The notes: generated by a model not told the origin, from the letters alone. DNA of 32,218 nucleotides from Planctomycetia bacterium (GCA_030527205.1 JAUNBG010000041.1:1-32218); one strand, 5' to 3'. Positions 1-10,720 are shown, counted from the stretch's first letter. Made by a program: numbers and translations.

Positions 1-3000
1 AAATGTATTGTGTACTGGAAGATTTCTTCTCTCGACAAATTGCTGTCCGACAGAGTAAAAGAATAAAGTTCGAGTGAACTGTTGTAATAACGGGAGTCAA
101 AACGTTCGATTGTTCCGACGTAACGGTTATTGACTTCAATAACGTAATTATCTCCGGGCAAGTCGTCGAAATCCTGCCATGTAATGGTCTGTGTCCCGGA
201 CATAGAAGTGTTGAGTTCAACGTTTGTTTCAATGGAAACGTCAGTGAGAAGCGTCCATTGATAAATTGTATCGGGTGTGTAACCATTCAAGGTCAAGGAA
301 TGTGTTCCTTTTTCCACTCGTCCGACATATTTTTGACCCACATAGAGAAAATAACGCCCGTCGTCAGGGGAAGAGGAAAGATAATCATTCCAGGTTAATG
401 CGATTTGGCCATTTTCGTCTGCTTTAACAACGGTTGCGATCTTGATGCTGTGTTCGCCAATGGGATAAGATGCTGCTGTTGTGTAAGTGTATTGACACGT
501 TACCGTGTCATAAGTGCAAGTTCCATTTTCGGTTGAGATTGACCAAATGTTTCCGGATTGTGTCCAGCCCGTTGTGCCGAAATGGGTGATTGTGTCGACA
601 AGAATATTATTGATATAAACGCCCAATAATGTATTATTGTCAGCAAAAAGGTTGCCCGACGGGCTGGTAGCATCATCAAACGTTACCGAAAGCGGTGCCG
701 CGTCAGAAGTTGCTGCTGTCTGGCTGTCATAAAAATATTGCGGCTTGGTGTGCTTAACACTGTATCGATAAATGTCAGTAATATCATACTGGCCGTTGTT
801 GGTTAACTCGTTAATCGGAATAGAGAACTTATAGACATTGGTATCAGAAGAGTAAATGTCAGGGTCTTTTGCCTTGATGCTTACCGTTTTAATGAGTTCG
901 TTCTCAAAATTGTAAATACTGAGCAGATAAACGGATTCCTCGGTTTCATCTTCGGCAACTTTCCAGGCTGCGGTAAGATTATCAGGTGTAACGGTTTGAA
1001 TCGTCGTGATGTAAAAATGATAATGGGCAAGATTTCCGTTCAGGAAAGGAATTTGTGTTGTATAGGTATATTCATCCGTAGAACTGTCGTATGTCCAAGA
1101 GCCGTAACTGTTTTCGCCGCTTGTTTTATAATCGACGGTTCCAGCTAATGTAACATTATGAGTGTTGGGATTGATGACATAAATCCCGTAACATGTGTCT
1201 GAGGTGGCTCCTTTGGCGTTTCCTGTCCAAGTCAGATTTATAATCGAACCGGCAGAATGGAGGGGCGGTGTGACGTTGATCGCATTGACCGGAACGTTTT
1301 TATGTGAGTCGGTCAAAACTTTGATCGAGTAGCAAGACCCTGTTTTCAATGTGGGACTGGAGACCGTAAACGAATAAACTCCCGTTTCCGCATTGTAATC
1401 GCAAGACCATTGATAATTTTGAGTGATGCTGTAGTCGCTTGCCTGGTAAGCGCTGTTGCCGTCTGTTTGGTAATTAATGCGAGTGACAACCTCGTTTTCA
1501 AGATAAATGATATATTGTGTTGACGCAGTGGCTCCGTCGATATCCTCCCAAGTAAAGGAAAACACTGGATCCGGATTCTCGACGGGATCAGAAGATTCTT
1601 TCGCCGTATTGAGAGAAGCATTTTGATGTGTTGAAATAATAATCTGATAAGTAGATGCGGGGTAGTCAAGGTAAGTCGTGTATTCACAGGTATAAGTGTC
1701 GTCGTAAGTCTCATTCGGAGTGCCATTGTCACTGATGGTAAAGACCCAACTTCCATTATCGCCGTATTTTGTGACGCCTGCTTCTTCAAATCGAAATGCG
1801 TCTTCAAGAACCAGATTGTGATATACCATCGAGAGGTCGGCATCGGGTATTTGAGCCATGGGGCCTTCCCAGCTGAAGGATACAGGAGCGATAGCTGTCG
1901 TTGTTTTTGTTATGGTTTTAATCTCTTCGCTGACAAGTGCCCTGATCTGCCAGGTATATTCGCTTCCTAACGTCAGATTGGATAAAGAGAGAAAGTAAGT
2001 GCCAATGCCGTCGTTATCCGGATCGTTGTAGGTGTAGACGTAGTTATCGCCGCGACCGGTTGAAGCGTAAACGACATAAGACGTCAGGACAACATTGTTG
2101 TTGGCGTCGTAAATGTCGATTTCGTAAGTTGTTGCCAAATTCGAAGTGTAATTCGGTGCGTCTGTCCAGGTAAGGAGCATTTGTCCTGCTTTTGCCGCCG
2201 TTAATTCAGTATTATTAATAACGGCTGCTGTAATGGGTTGATCATTTGCATCCAAAGGAGTAACAACACAACGGTAATCTGACCCGAGTATATAAGAGGT
2301 GTTAATGTGACGTGCCGTAAAAGTTCGATTCTGGCCTTCTTTGATGTAAGACCAAAGAAGATTGACATCCGAACCGTAGGTAATGTCGAGTTCTTCGGAA
2401 GGGGCATCGATCGTAAATTCAACTACAGATTCAGGATCTTGTCCAAGATAAAATTCAAGTTTGTATTTAACCGCAGTGTCAACAGCATTCCAATTGACGG
2501 TAACGCCTCCGCCTTCCGTTGTAGTAACAGTGCCGTGAACAAAGTTTGCCGAGTCATGATAAACGTTAAAGGTATGGGCAGAACCAGGTGTATATGTTAT
2601 GTTGGGTGTGTGACTGTAATTCCAGGCTCCGGATTCATTTACAGGTTTTTCAATGGTGTATACGCCGCGGTCATTATAGATATGTGCGATATTATTGGCT
2701 GTTGTGGTCAGCGTTAATACATCTGTGGTATAAAGGAGTTCCGAGCCGTTATATGCCTTGGCATACCAGGTGAATTCAATATTTGGCTCGTCTTTGTAAT
2801 CGTACAAATATTGCGTGCCGTCGAAATAATAACCTTTATCCAGGTCGGTAAAATAACCGCCAATATTAGTTACCGCGTCAAAGGAGTCATAAATCTGACC
2901 GTTGATATATATTTCGTAACGGGTGGCGCCTGGATATTGCGTACAGGTTGCTGTATAGTAATTAAAATCCTTGGCTTCTGGAATACAAATCTGGTCGTAC

Positions 3001-4900
3001 TCTTCGTTATCAATGTCGATGTATAAGATTCTTGTCGAATCATTTCCAAGCGGATCGGTCCAAACAAAATTCAATTTTCCATTTTCATCGGCTTTTACGA
3101 TGTGATACAGGAAAGAGAAAAAGGAGTAAGTGTGTGGTGTCGCCGAAAGCTCGTAAACCTTGTCGGGAACGTATTCATAACGCCAGACTGATTCATTTTG
3201 ATCATAAGTAATGGTAAAGGATCCTTTTTGAGTTTCTATTGCAACTCCGTCTGTAATAACCGTTTCGGAACCAGGAGGCAAAAAGGAATCGTATAATTCG
3301 CCGTCGATCACAATGAAAATGCGTTCGAGAGAATCAATCCCGGACGTAAAATCCTGCGAAAGGGTCAGTTTACCATTTTCATCTGGGGTTGCTTCCTGCA
3401 GAACTTGACGTTGCGCATAGAAGGAATAGGTTGATCCAAGTGTGTATTCCTTGTTTAAAACATAGCTGTAATCCCATTTTGTCGGGTCACTTAAGTTTTG
3501 CGTGATTGTCCAGGAGCCGTTAGCGTTATGATAGCTTGCTCCGCCGACAGGAAGTGTGTCGGGAATGGTGATTTGATCGATCCAGTTGTTGTTCAGAGCA
3601 AGTTGATAAACGCCTGATTCCCCTGTTGTTGCCGGGTCGTCTCCCTGCCAGGTTAAGGTGATCGATCCAACGGCGTCGGCCGATGAATTGAGGCTGTCCG
3701 AACGATAAACGACGTAAAAATGATCTTCGCCCGCTGCATAAGTCTCCGCCGGGGTGTAAGCGTAAACATATTTGTTGCTTGACTCGATATAAGTGACAAC
3801 ATAAGTTCCTTTGGCGGTATTGATCGTTGAAATATTATTTTGGAACGAAGCCGGGTCGGGAGCCGAAACGGTGTCGTAATGTACTGTGTCAATAATGATT
3901 TCGAACGGTGTCTGCAAAATGGAATCGGCGTCGTGTTCCCAACGAACGTATAATTTTCCATCGACGGGAGTGAAATCGGTTCGAGAGTACTCGTAAGCGC
4001 GGAAAATGTGTTCTCCTGAGTAGTCGTTTTTACTGCTGACAAACTCGAAATTCAACGTGTCGCCATTTCTTGTAACGGTGCAAGTGCCCTGGTGGTCTCC
4101 TCCTGTAAAAATTCTACTTTCGCCGTTTCCAAGATCATCAGGCCGGACAAAGCTGTCGTACCAAATGCCATCGAGTTCAATCTGGAAAACGTTTGTGGTG
4201 CCAGGAGTTACGGGAGCAGAATTACTGCAACTCCAGTTAAATGACAATGTGCCGTCGTTGTTGGTGGGGACGGGGGTTAGTTCATCCTGGGTGTGATAAA
4301 CGTAATAAGTGTGTGTTCCTGCAGACCAGTTCGTGGCGTCGGTAAGATAGGTGAACTCCCAATCTCCTTCGCTGTTGGTGATAACGGTGCAGGTTCCCAT
4401 ATTTGTATCAATCGTGGCGGTTGCAACTCCGTCGATTAATACAAACTGAAGTCCGAAAGTGGTAAACTTGTCGTAAAAAGCATCGTCGATACCGAGTGTG
4501 TATTCTTGAAAATTCTCGACGTCTTCACTGTTTACAGACCATTTAAGAGTCAACGGTTTTGTGCCTTCGGCAGCATAAACCAGGACTTCATTGGTTCGCG
4601 GGATATAGGAAACGCGCGAATCAACGGTAATAATTCGATATCGACGGGCACGCTCTTTGGTGAAAATATGGGACGTATATGTGTAAAATCCAGTCTTTTC
4701 GTTGTAAGTCCATTCCCCATTGGATGTGGTGCCGCGTAAACTGTCGTACAGTTCATGGAACAATACGGCGTCCTGATAAACGAGTTCGCCTTCGTCGTTT
4801 TCGATGTAAAGAAGATAAGAGGTTTGCGTGTTGGCGTTAACGTCGTCCTGCCAGGTGATTGAGAAGGAATCGTATGTCGGGGAAATCGTGTTGTACACAA
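1..4900 (-). repeat. Tandem degenerate protein modules of ~90-108 residues within the giant protein
   Basis: A conserved Trp in an (L/I)xxTW strand recurs with its codon starting at plus positions 4851, 4539, 4233, 3939, 3648, 3060, 2766, 2490, 2166, 1869, 1548, 1227, 963, 390 and 177; at about 3357 and 678 it is replaced by Ser and Phe. Spacing is mostly 264-324 nt. Each module then has a Y-x-I-Y-I-D-N-like strand, often YDxI, and ends with a G(S/T)W-x-Y ... Y-x-Y ... Y-x-x-G-x-x-H strand pattern. The pattern suggests Ig-like or fibronectin type III-like beta-sandwiches. DNA identity between units is low, so the repeats are old or under selection to diverge. Confidence 0.8.
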
Positions 4901-7900
4901 CGTCTTCGTTATAAATTGCGCCGAATTTTCCGGTGTTATTTCGAATAATCGGTTCGATGATATTCCCGTTATGGTCTTTAATATCGGTTTTTGCGACGGT
5001 TACGGAACCTCCGGAATTGAAAATAGCGCCGGCGCCGCTGAGGTAAATAACGTGTCCGCTGGTTGTGGACGCCCCGCCTGTATTATTTTCAATGATTCCG
5101 CCGTTGAACGTAAATGTTGTACCGGGATTAAGAGCGACGGCTCCGGCATTGTATCCGCAGCATTCGGTGATACTTCCGCCATTCATAATGAAGTTCCCGT
5201 TGACGAGTGTGACGACCCCGCCGATATAGGTCGTGACGACAACGTTGTCAATCGTCCTGGTGGAGGGCGTCAAAGCGGATCGGAAGTTCAAGACATGAAC
5301 CGAATTATTGAAAACGAGCGTGCTTTGGTCATCACGATCGGTGTTGGTGACAAGAAAGAGAGGGCCGTCCAGTGAAAAATGTCGATAACCGACTAAAAAG
5401 AGGGAAGTTCCCGAATTGGTACCCAAAGTAAGATTGGCATTGTTTTCGACTTGAATACAGGCGGATAATTCGTCGGTCAAGGATGATTTGTTCGACTTTC
5501 GCTCAAGTATTTCCTGACGTAACAAGGAGTAGGGATTTGTCTGAAACGAGAATGCATCAGAAATGTTAATGGTATAATCACCGGAAGTTTCAAGCACAAA
5601 GGGGAATAACATATTCGTAACGATGTTGACGAATGATGAGGTTGTTCCCTCGTTTGTGAATGCGGAAGTCATAATGGGAATTGTGCAGTAAAAATCGACA
5701 TCCGGGGTACCTGCGACAATGGCAAGTTCTCTTGTGGAATAGTATTTCCCGAAAGGAAGTTGAACCTGTGAGGAGTAGTCGTAAAGACGTAAAGTAGCAT
5801 CACCTGTATTATCAGGTAAAAAGTTAGCGTTCGTGACGTCATAGGTAAGAAGTATATCAACCGGATTTCCGCTATGAGCTTCGTAGGCAATGGTGAGAGT
5901 CCCGGTCATGAGTAAGGAATAATAAGGCGAAATCTGAAGTTTCCCCTGGTTATTGATAACAAACGGGGCATGAGTCACATCAAACTGTTCGCCTCGGTAT
6001 TCCAACGTTATTCCGTCTGACGGAGTTGCAAAGGTCATCGTGTCAGGAACAAAAGAAAGAGTTGAGAGGGACGCCTGGGTGACCTCAACGACCTTGTTAC
6101 CATTGTCACTGGAAATGGTGGTTGTTTCCATTGAGAGCGTACTGCCGGTAACTTCGGGTTGCGCTGTTATGGAAATGTTTGTGATTGTCCCCGATTCTTT
6201 TGTGTATGTCAAAAGAGCGTTTTCAAAACGTATGGTAACTTGCAATCCCGTGTTGAGTGTGGTTGTGTCACTCGGGTTAGTGGTATTTGTGACCTGGGCA
6301 TAAAAGTCGCTGATCGTGTAAGTAAAAGAGCCCGAAACGATCGTTTGCCCATTGGCGTTATAACTTGTTTCGGTAAAAGTACAGGAATTCAGTGTGTATT
6401 TCTGGAAACTATTTAAGGAAATATTCGACGCTGTGTATGTTTTTACAGTTTGATCGGGTTGGGTTTCCGTATAAGTCACGTTACAGACCAGATCAATTCC
6501 CCCAAAATTGGCAGCTCCGTCGTTTACCGTCAAGGAAGAAATTAAATACCGCTCTGTTGTTTCCGTATCCAAACCAGTAAAAGTGCAGTAACCTCCATGA
6601 TCTGGATTACCATTATCATTTATTGTAAATGCATTGTTATTGTCGAGTGTTATTGTCAACCAGGGATTAGCGGTTGGGCTTGGCGCTGTACCTTGTGTCA
6701 TCGAAATGATTAAACGATAGGTTCCAGCTCCTTCGTTGGGAATCGCAAAGGAAAGTTGACGTTCGTCAAGTGGTGCGGTGGGATAGGTCGATTCATCGTA
6801 TTGAGAGTTATCGGAAGCAGGAGTTCTTACGGTTCCACTTGTAATTACTGAACCGTCTTTTGTAATAACGTATGAATACGTTTTATTCCAAGTGAATCCA
6901 TTAGAATTCGTGGTTGTACAAATAAAATCTCCAACGGCAGAGTAATCGATGGATTGGGTGAGTTCTCCTTCTGTGACTGTCATCGTAAAATAAGGAGAGG
7001 CGTTTACGTCCGTATCTTTTTCAAGTGTTCCGGAACCATTGATGTCGATATTGTAAGACGTGCTGGAATTCATTTCGACAGTAAGATTGTCAACCGTTCT
7101 GGACTCACCGGGATCCAGTTCGCTTAACGGAATATAGGCGGGGAGGTTGATTAAAATGTCACTATCGGCAGTAATTGTGTTTCTGCGAACCCCATTTTTA
7201 TAAAGCTCAAAACCTTGTCCCTCTGTTTCAGGAACAAAGTACGTAGTGTGTCTTTCAGCGAGATATCCATCGTTGTAAAAGATGTAATCCGGGTTTAGAT
7301 TTTCTTCATGCCGAATGAGATACGATTTGAGGGTATTTTCATTGGAATCCAGGAGTGTATCAACAACGAACCCTTGACTGTCGAGAATGAGATGTGCAGA
7401 ATAATAGGAGTAAGTCAATCCTGTTGGCAAGTTTATGGTAATAGGTTGCCCGGCGTAACTTACGGTTCCATTTGTGGTGATATTCGTTCCGTCGATTCTT
7501 CCGTGTGCATCGGAGTCGTTTATGATAGCGCCCCCATCTGCGGATTGAAGATAGGCTTTAAGAGCAAGATTGTTTTCTTCGGTACCCACATAAACGTCAT
7601 AAAACATGAGTCCGTAATTTTTGAAGGAAAGGGCGATTTTTCCATTGGCGTCAACGACGCTGGAACCGGAATTCAAGACGGAGCCGTATTCGTCTTTAAT
7701 GGCCCAGTAACGGGTTGATCCAACGTAATCTGTGTAATCGGCAGCAGACGTCCAGGTGTATGTTCCGTCCAGAGTGTATAACGTATAGAGTTTTCCATCG
7801 AACCCTTGAATTTCTTCAGTCTGCAGCGGTTGCGAACTGGTTATGGAAATATCAGCATTGAAGAATTGGTAGTTTTTGTAAGTGAGGTATTCTTCATCCT

Positions 7901-10676
7901 TATCGGTAAGATCAGGAAGAAGTGAAGTGGGCACTTCGCCAGGAGAAAGAACGCCATCGCCATTGGCGTCGTAGTTGGAATATCCCAACGTATTCCAATA
8001 CAAATCCTGTTCGTATTTAAATCGCATTTCGAGATAAGTTTCGTTCGTTTCCGACAGAATAACACAGTCACAGGTCATGGCGTGAGCATGAGCCAAAGTC
8101 GAATTATGAACGAGATAAATGTAAGCGGGCTCAAGGTCGTCGTCGGTTCCGATAATTCCGTCGGGACCTTCTTTTCCGTATTGATAACCGCTATATTTAT
8201 CAGCGTGAGCGGTCACATAATTCAGTGCGTCATCAAGGGAGTGAAAGAAGATGTTCTCGACTCGTGCATGATAGTTGTAATACATATTTTGGTCAAAAAG
8301 ACAAAGGCGGTTTCCGGTATCTTGCTGTTGGTTTGCCACATTGCTGGATTGGTTAGCCTCGTAAAGTTTGTTGTAAGCGTTTGTATTGGCCGCAGAAGAA
8401 AATTTGAGTCCGACCGTTAATTCCCAGTTTTCGGAAACAAGAGCGAATTTCGATTGCTGCGTTATTGTTGTCAACAGGTTGTAAAGATCGAACTTTCCCT
8501 CCAGGTCGGTTAAGCTTAAAGTCACAGTAGTCAGTGTGCTTGATTCATTATATATTGTGATCGAATAGGTTCCATCCGGATTAGTCGATTCCGCACTTGA
8601 TTTAGGCCAGGTTAAATAGTAATAACCGTCGGGATCGCAATTGACCGCGCCACTGAAAAGAGTGCTGCCATTGAAAGTTACCTTGTAACCAATTGCCTCT
8701 TTGTCTGTTCTGGTGGTTTGATACTCATAATAATAAGCATTTTCGAAAAGAGGATAAAGCGTTTTCCAGTCGTCGATGCCATGATTTTGGGCGTAATCTT
8801 TGTAAAAAGAAGGAGTAAATTCAACGAGAGGAGTATAACGTGTTATTTCATTTCTAGCATTATCGCCATCGTAGTAAATGTAATCAGGGCCGTAACCGGC
8901 AATCATCATGCAAATACCGTCGGAAGTTAATTCGCCGTCGACCCGAACCGGAATGAGTAAGTCGGAGTCGCGCATAAAGTCTTCAATGTAAACATCGTTA
9001 CTGGAATCAACGACAGCGCTTCCGGAAATATGAATGGCCGGTATTTTAGTCATAGATTGGAGATAGTAGCAATAAATACCGCTTCCCAGAGTGTTTTCCG
9101 TTTGTTGAATCGAGGCATATGTTCCGTCTTGATTGAGAGAATAAGCATCGTTGTAAGCAATGTAAATGTGGTCCGAGAGATGAAGGGCAGAGTTGATACT
9201 GATACCGCCCCCTTGCAGAGCTCTGTTGTAGGTGATTTCCCCACCTTCAAGGAAAGTGTAAGCCGAGCCGTTTCCCCCCATATAAATTCCGCCGCCGCGA
9301 TAATAGCTGTAATTTTGGGTTATTGTGCCGCCGGTCATGTGCATGTAACCGTTAGTGGAAACGTGAACACCGCCCCCTTTGGCAGAAGTGCTATCAGCAT
9401 TAGGTTCCATGCTGACACAACCGCAATAAGAAATAGTTCCGCCGGACATATTGAAAATACCTCTTGTACGAACGCCTCCTGCTTCGTTATAGGCATAATT
9501 GTTGGTGATTAATCCGTCATAAAAGTTGAACTCACCTAAAACATTGACGCCAGCGCCTTTAATGCCATAACACGACTGGATGGTTCCCCCGTACATATTG
9601 AAGATAGCGCCGCCGTTTCCATTTTCTGCTTCTTCAACCGTTTTGGGATTATTTGTATTCGCGTCCTTTCCATTGACAAAAACAGCGCCGGCGATTGCTG
9701 TATTGGACGATGTATTATGATTATTCTGAAGCGTAATCCCTGAATATATATTTAAAATACCGGAATTGTAGATGATGGGACTGTTCGCTCTTATACCGGA
9801 ATTTGCGGCGCCAGAGATATTTGTCCATACCGCACCGCCATCAATGGTGAGCGTACTGGTTCCCATTCCCAGGACGAGACCAAGATTCAGTACCGTATCT
9901 TTATTTATTGTGTTTAGCGACGTACCATAAACGGAAAACATAGCGGAAGTAGTACCAGAACGAGTCAAAGTGTGATTTCCGGAACTGACCAAAGTAATCC
10001 GTTTGTTCTCTCCGACTCTTAATGTGCTTCCGCAGGTAAAACTATTATGAATAAGAATCGTATAATCGCGATCTGTGGAGGCACTGCTAAAAGCACTACT
10101 TAGATCAGTTGCATTGCCGACGTAATAATTAATTTCCTTTCCGTCTAACACGAGAGTATATTTGTCATCAGAGGTCGAAGGAGTTTCTATTTCATTCAAC
10201 AGATTTCCAGAGACGTTCAGACCGCCGGTCAGTTCGAGACGGCTTTTTGCATCCGTAGCTCCCGTCGACGAAGATAAAAGTAAATCGCCTTGAACCTGAA
10301 TGGCGTTTTCATTGGCTCCGGTGCTGATAACGTTTTGGATTCCCTGAATATCGAGCGTCAGATTTCCCTGGGCATGAATTGAACCGGACAAAATAATGTT
10401 CTTCAGAATGAGCGTGTTCGTTCCCTCGCCAGCATCAGGATCGGTTGTTTCGTAAGTCCAATTATCGCCTTCAATCGTGCCGGCCAATTCGCTGGCGCTG
10501 TAGGAAACGCCACCAATTTCGAGAGCCGATAATGCGAGAAGCTGACGATCTTCCAATTGTTCCAAAATAGCATGATGCCATAATAAAGATTGAATTTTTT
10601 TATGCTTTTTGCTGCAATAATTCGAACGAGAATCTTTATTCCAAAGTCGTTTGACACAATCAAGTAAATTAGTCAT
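1..10676 (-). CDS. Giant LEPR-XLL-type surface protein with beta-helix and Ig/FN3-like modules (C terminus beyond left edge)
   Basis: I read this frame codon by codon and found no stop in 3,558 codons, so it is one gene that continues past the left edge. ATG at 10676 has a good ribosome-binding site (AAGGA, 7 nt spacing). Residues 41-48 read LEDRQLLA, a variant of the LEPR-XLL motif found near the N terminus of large exported planctomycete proteins. Residues ~280-545 are Gly/Asn/Thr-rich with repeated GGTI and GGGI turns, typical of a right-handed parallel beta-helix; a second such stretch lies at ~1815-1925. A GPDGxxGTDDD motif (837-847) and an EF-hand loop DANGDGVLSPGE (903-914) suggest calcium binding. 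From ~1930 to the edge run about 17 beta-sandwich-like modules. Function is inferred: an exported adhesin or cell-envelope protein. No catalytic domain was seen. Confidence is high for the gene, moderate for the role. Confidence 0.93.
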   Translation of the reverse strand, partial: MTNLLDCVKRLWNKDSRSNYCSKKHKKIQSLLWHHAILEQLEDRQLLALSALEIGGVSYSASELAGTIEGDNWTYETTDPDAGEGTNTLILKNIILSGSIHAQGNLTLDIQGIQNVISTGANENAIQVQGDLLLSSSTGATDAKSRLELTGGLNVSGNLLNEIETPSTSDDKYTLVLDGKEINYYVGNATDLSSAFSSASTDRDYTILIHNSFTCGSTLRVGENKRITLVSSGNHTLTRSGTTSAMFSVYGTSLNTINKDTVLNLGLVLGMGTSTLTIDGGAVWTNISGAANSGIRANSPIIYNSGILNIYSGITLQNNHNTSSNTAIAGAVFVNGKDANTNNPKTVEEAENGNGGAIFNMYGGTIQSCYGIKGAGVNVLGEFNFYDGLITNNYAYNEAGGVRTRGIFNMSGGTISYCGCVSMEPNADSTSAKGGGVHVSTNGYMHMTGGTITQNYSYYRGGGIYMGGNGSAYTFLEGGEITYNRALQGGGISINSALHLSDHIYIAYNDAYSLNQDGTYASIQQTENTLGSGIYCYYLQSMTKIPAIHISGSAVVDSSNDVYIEDFMRDSDLLIPVRVDGELTSDGICMMIAGYGPDYIYYDGDNARNEITRYTPLVEFTPSFYKDYAQNHGIDDWKTLYPLFENAYYYEYQTTRTDKEAIGYKVTFNGSTLFSGAVNCDPDGYYYLTWPKSSAESTNPDGTYSITIYNESSTLTTVTLSLTDLEGKFDLYNLLTTITQQSKFALVSENWELTVGLKFSSAANTNAYNKLYEANQSSNVANQQQDTGNRLCLFDQNMYYNYHARVENIFFHSLDDALNYVTAHADKYSGYQYGKEGPDGIIGTDDDLEPAYIYLVHNSTLAHAHAMTCDCVILSETNETYLEMRFKYEQDLYWNTLGYSNYDANGDGVLSPGEVPTSLLPDLTDKDEEYLTYKNYQFFNADISITSSQPLQTEEIQGFDGKLYTLYTLDGTYTWTSAADYTDYVGSTRYWAIKDEYGSVLNSGSSVVDANGKIALSFKNYGLMFYDVYVGTEENNLALKAYLQSADGGAIINDSDAHGRIDGTNITTNGTVSYAGQPITINLPTGLTYSYYSAHLILDSQGFVVDTLLDSNENTLKSYLIRHEENLNPDYIFYNDGYLAERHTTYFVPETEGQGFELYKNGVRRNTITADSDILINLPAYIPLSELDPGESRTVDNLTVEMNSSTSYNIDINGSGTLEKDTDVNASPYFTMTVTEGELTQSIDYSAVGDFICTTTNSNGFTWNKTYSYVITKDGSVITSGTVRTPASDNSQYDESTYPTAPLDERQLSFAIPNEGAGTYRLIISMTQGTAPSPTANPWLTITLDNNNAFTINDNGNPDHGGYCTFTGLDTETTERYLISSLTVNDGAANFGGIDLVCNVTYTETQPDQTVKTYTASNISLNSFQKYTLNSCTFTETSYNANGQTIVSGSFTYTISDFYAQVTNTTNPSDTTTLNTGLQVTIRFENALLTYTKESGTITNISITAQPEVTGSTLSMETTTISSDNGNKVVEVTQASLSTLSFVPDTMTFATPSDGITLEYRGEQFDVTHAPFVINNQGKLQISPYYSLLMTGTLTIAYEAHSGNPVDILLTYDVTNANFLPDNTGDATLRLYDYSSQVQLPFGKYYSTRELAIVAGTPDVDFYCTIPIMTSAFTNEGTTSSFVNIVTNMLFPFVLETSGDYTINISDAFSFQTNPYSLLRQEILERKSNKSSLTDELSACIQVENNANLTLGTNSGTSLFLVGYRHFSLDGPLFLVTNTDRDDQSTLVFNNSVHVLNFRSALTPSTRTIDNVVVTTYIGGVVTLVNGNFIMNGGSITECCGYNAGAVALNPGTTFTFNGGIIENNTGGASTTSGHVIYLSGAGAIFNSGGSVTVAKTDIKDHNGNIIEPIIRNNTGKFGAIYNEDVVYNTISPTYDSFSITWQDDVNANTQTSYLLYIENDEGELVYQDAVLFHELYDSLRGTTSNGEWTYNEKTGFYTYTSHIFTKERARRYRIITVDSRVSYIPRTNEVLVYAAEGTKPLTLKWSVNSEDVENFQEYTLGIDDAFYDKFTTFGLQFVLIDGVATATIDTNMGTCTVITNSEGDWEFTYLTDATNWSAGTHTYYVYHTQDELTPVPTNNDGTLSFNWSCSNSAPVTPGTTNVFQIELDGIWYDSFVRPDDLGNGESRIFTGGDHQGTCTVTRNGDTLNFEFVSSKNDYSGEHIFRAYEYSRTDFTPVDGKLYVRWEHDADSILQTPFEIIIDTVHYDTVSAPDPASFQNNISTINTAKGTYVVTYIESSNKYVYAYTPAETYAAGEDHFYVVYRSDSLNSSADAVGSITLTWQGDDPATTGESGVYQLALNNNWIDQITIPDTLPVGGASYHNANGSWTITQNLSDPTKWDYSYVLNKEYTLGSTYSFYAQRQVLQEATPDENGKLTLSQDFTSGIDSLERIFIVIDGELYDSFLPPGSETVITDGVAIETQKGSFTITYDQNESVWRYEYVPDKVYELSATPHTYSFFSFLYHIVKADENGKLNFVWTDPLGNDSTRILYIDIDNEEYDQICIPEAKDFNYYTATCTQYPGATRYEIYINGQIYDSFDAVTNIGGYFTDLDKGYYFDGTQYLYDYKDEPNIEFTWYAKAYNGSELLYTTDVLTLTTTANNIAHIYNDRGVYTIEKPVNESGAWNYSHTPNITYTPGSAHTFNVYHDSANFVHGTVTTTEGGGVTVNWNAVDTAVKYKLEFYLGQDPESVVEFTIDAPSEELDITYGSDVNLLWSYIKEGQNRTFTARHINTSYILGSDYRCVVTPLDANDQPITAAVINNTELTAAKAGQMLLTWTDAPNYTSNLATTYEIDIYDANNNVVLTSYVVYASTGRGDNYVYTYNDPDNDGIGTYFLSLSNLTLGSEYTWQIRALVSEEIKTITKTTTAIAPVSFSWEGPMAQIPDADLSMVYHNLVLEDAFRFEEAGVTKYGDNGSWVFTISDNGTPNETYDDTYTCEYTTYLDYPASTYQIIISTHQNASLNTAKESSDPVENPDPVFSFTWEDIDGATASTQYIIYLENEVVTRINYQTDGNSAYQASDYSITQNYQWSCDYNAETGVYSFTVSSPTLKTGSCYSIKVLTDSHKNVPVNAINVTPPLHSAGSIINLTWTGNAKGATSDTCYGIYVINPNTHNVTLAGTVDYKTSGENSYGSWTYDSSTDEYTYTTQIPFLNGNLAHYHFYITTIQTVTPDNLTAAWKVAEDETEESVYLLSIYNFENELIKTVSIKAKDPDIYSSDTNVYKFSIPINELTNNGQYDITDIYRYSVKHTKPQYFYDSQTAATSDAAPLSVTFDDATSPSGNLFADNNTLLGVYINNILVDTITHFGTTGWTQSGNIWSISTENGTCTYDTVTCQYTYTTAASYPIGEHSIKIATVVKADENGQIALTWNDYLSSSPDDGRYFLYVGQKYVGRVEKGTHSLTLNGYTPDTIYQWTLLTDVSIETNVELNTSMSGTQTITWQDFDDLPGDNYVIEVNNRYVGTIERFDSRYYNSSLELYSFTLSDSNLSREEIFQYTIH

Positions 10677-10720
10677 TATTTTTTCCTTTTGGTTTGAAAT
10701 GGAACGGTTTAATTATAGCA
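10677..10720 (-). promoter_or_regulatory. Extended -10 promoter and RBS for the giant surface protein
   Basis: Read on the minus strand, TGCTATAAT (10720 to 10712) is an exact extended -10 element (TGnTATAAT). The hexamer 17 bp upstream is not a good -35, which fits extended -10 promoters. Transcription would begin near 10705, giving a leader of about 30 nt that contains the AAAGGA ribosome-binding site in front of ATG 10676. Confidence 0.55.
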
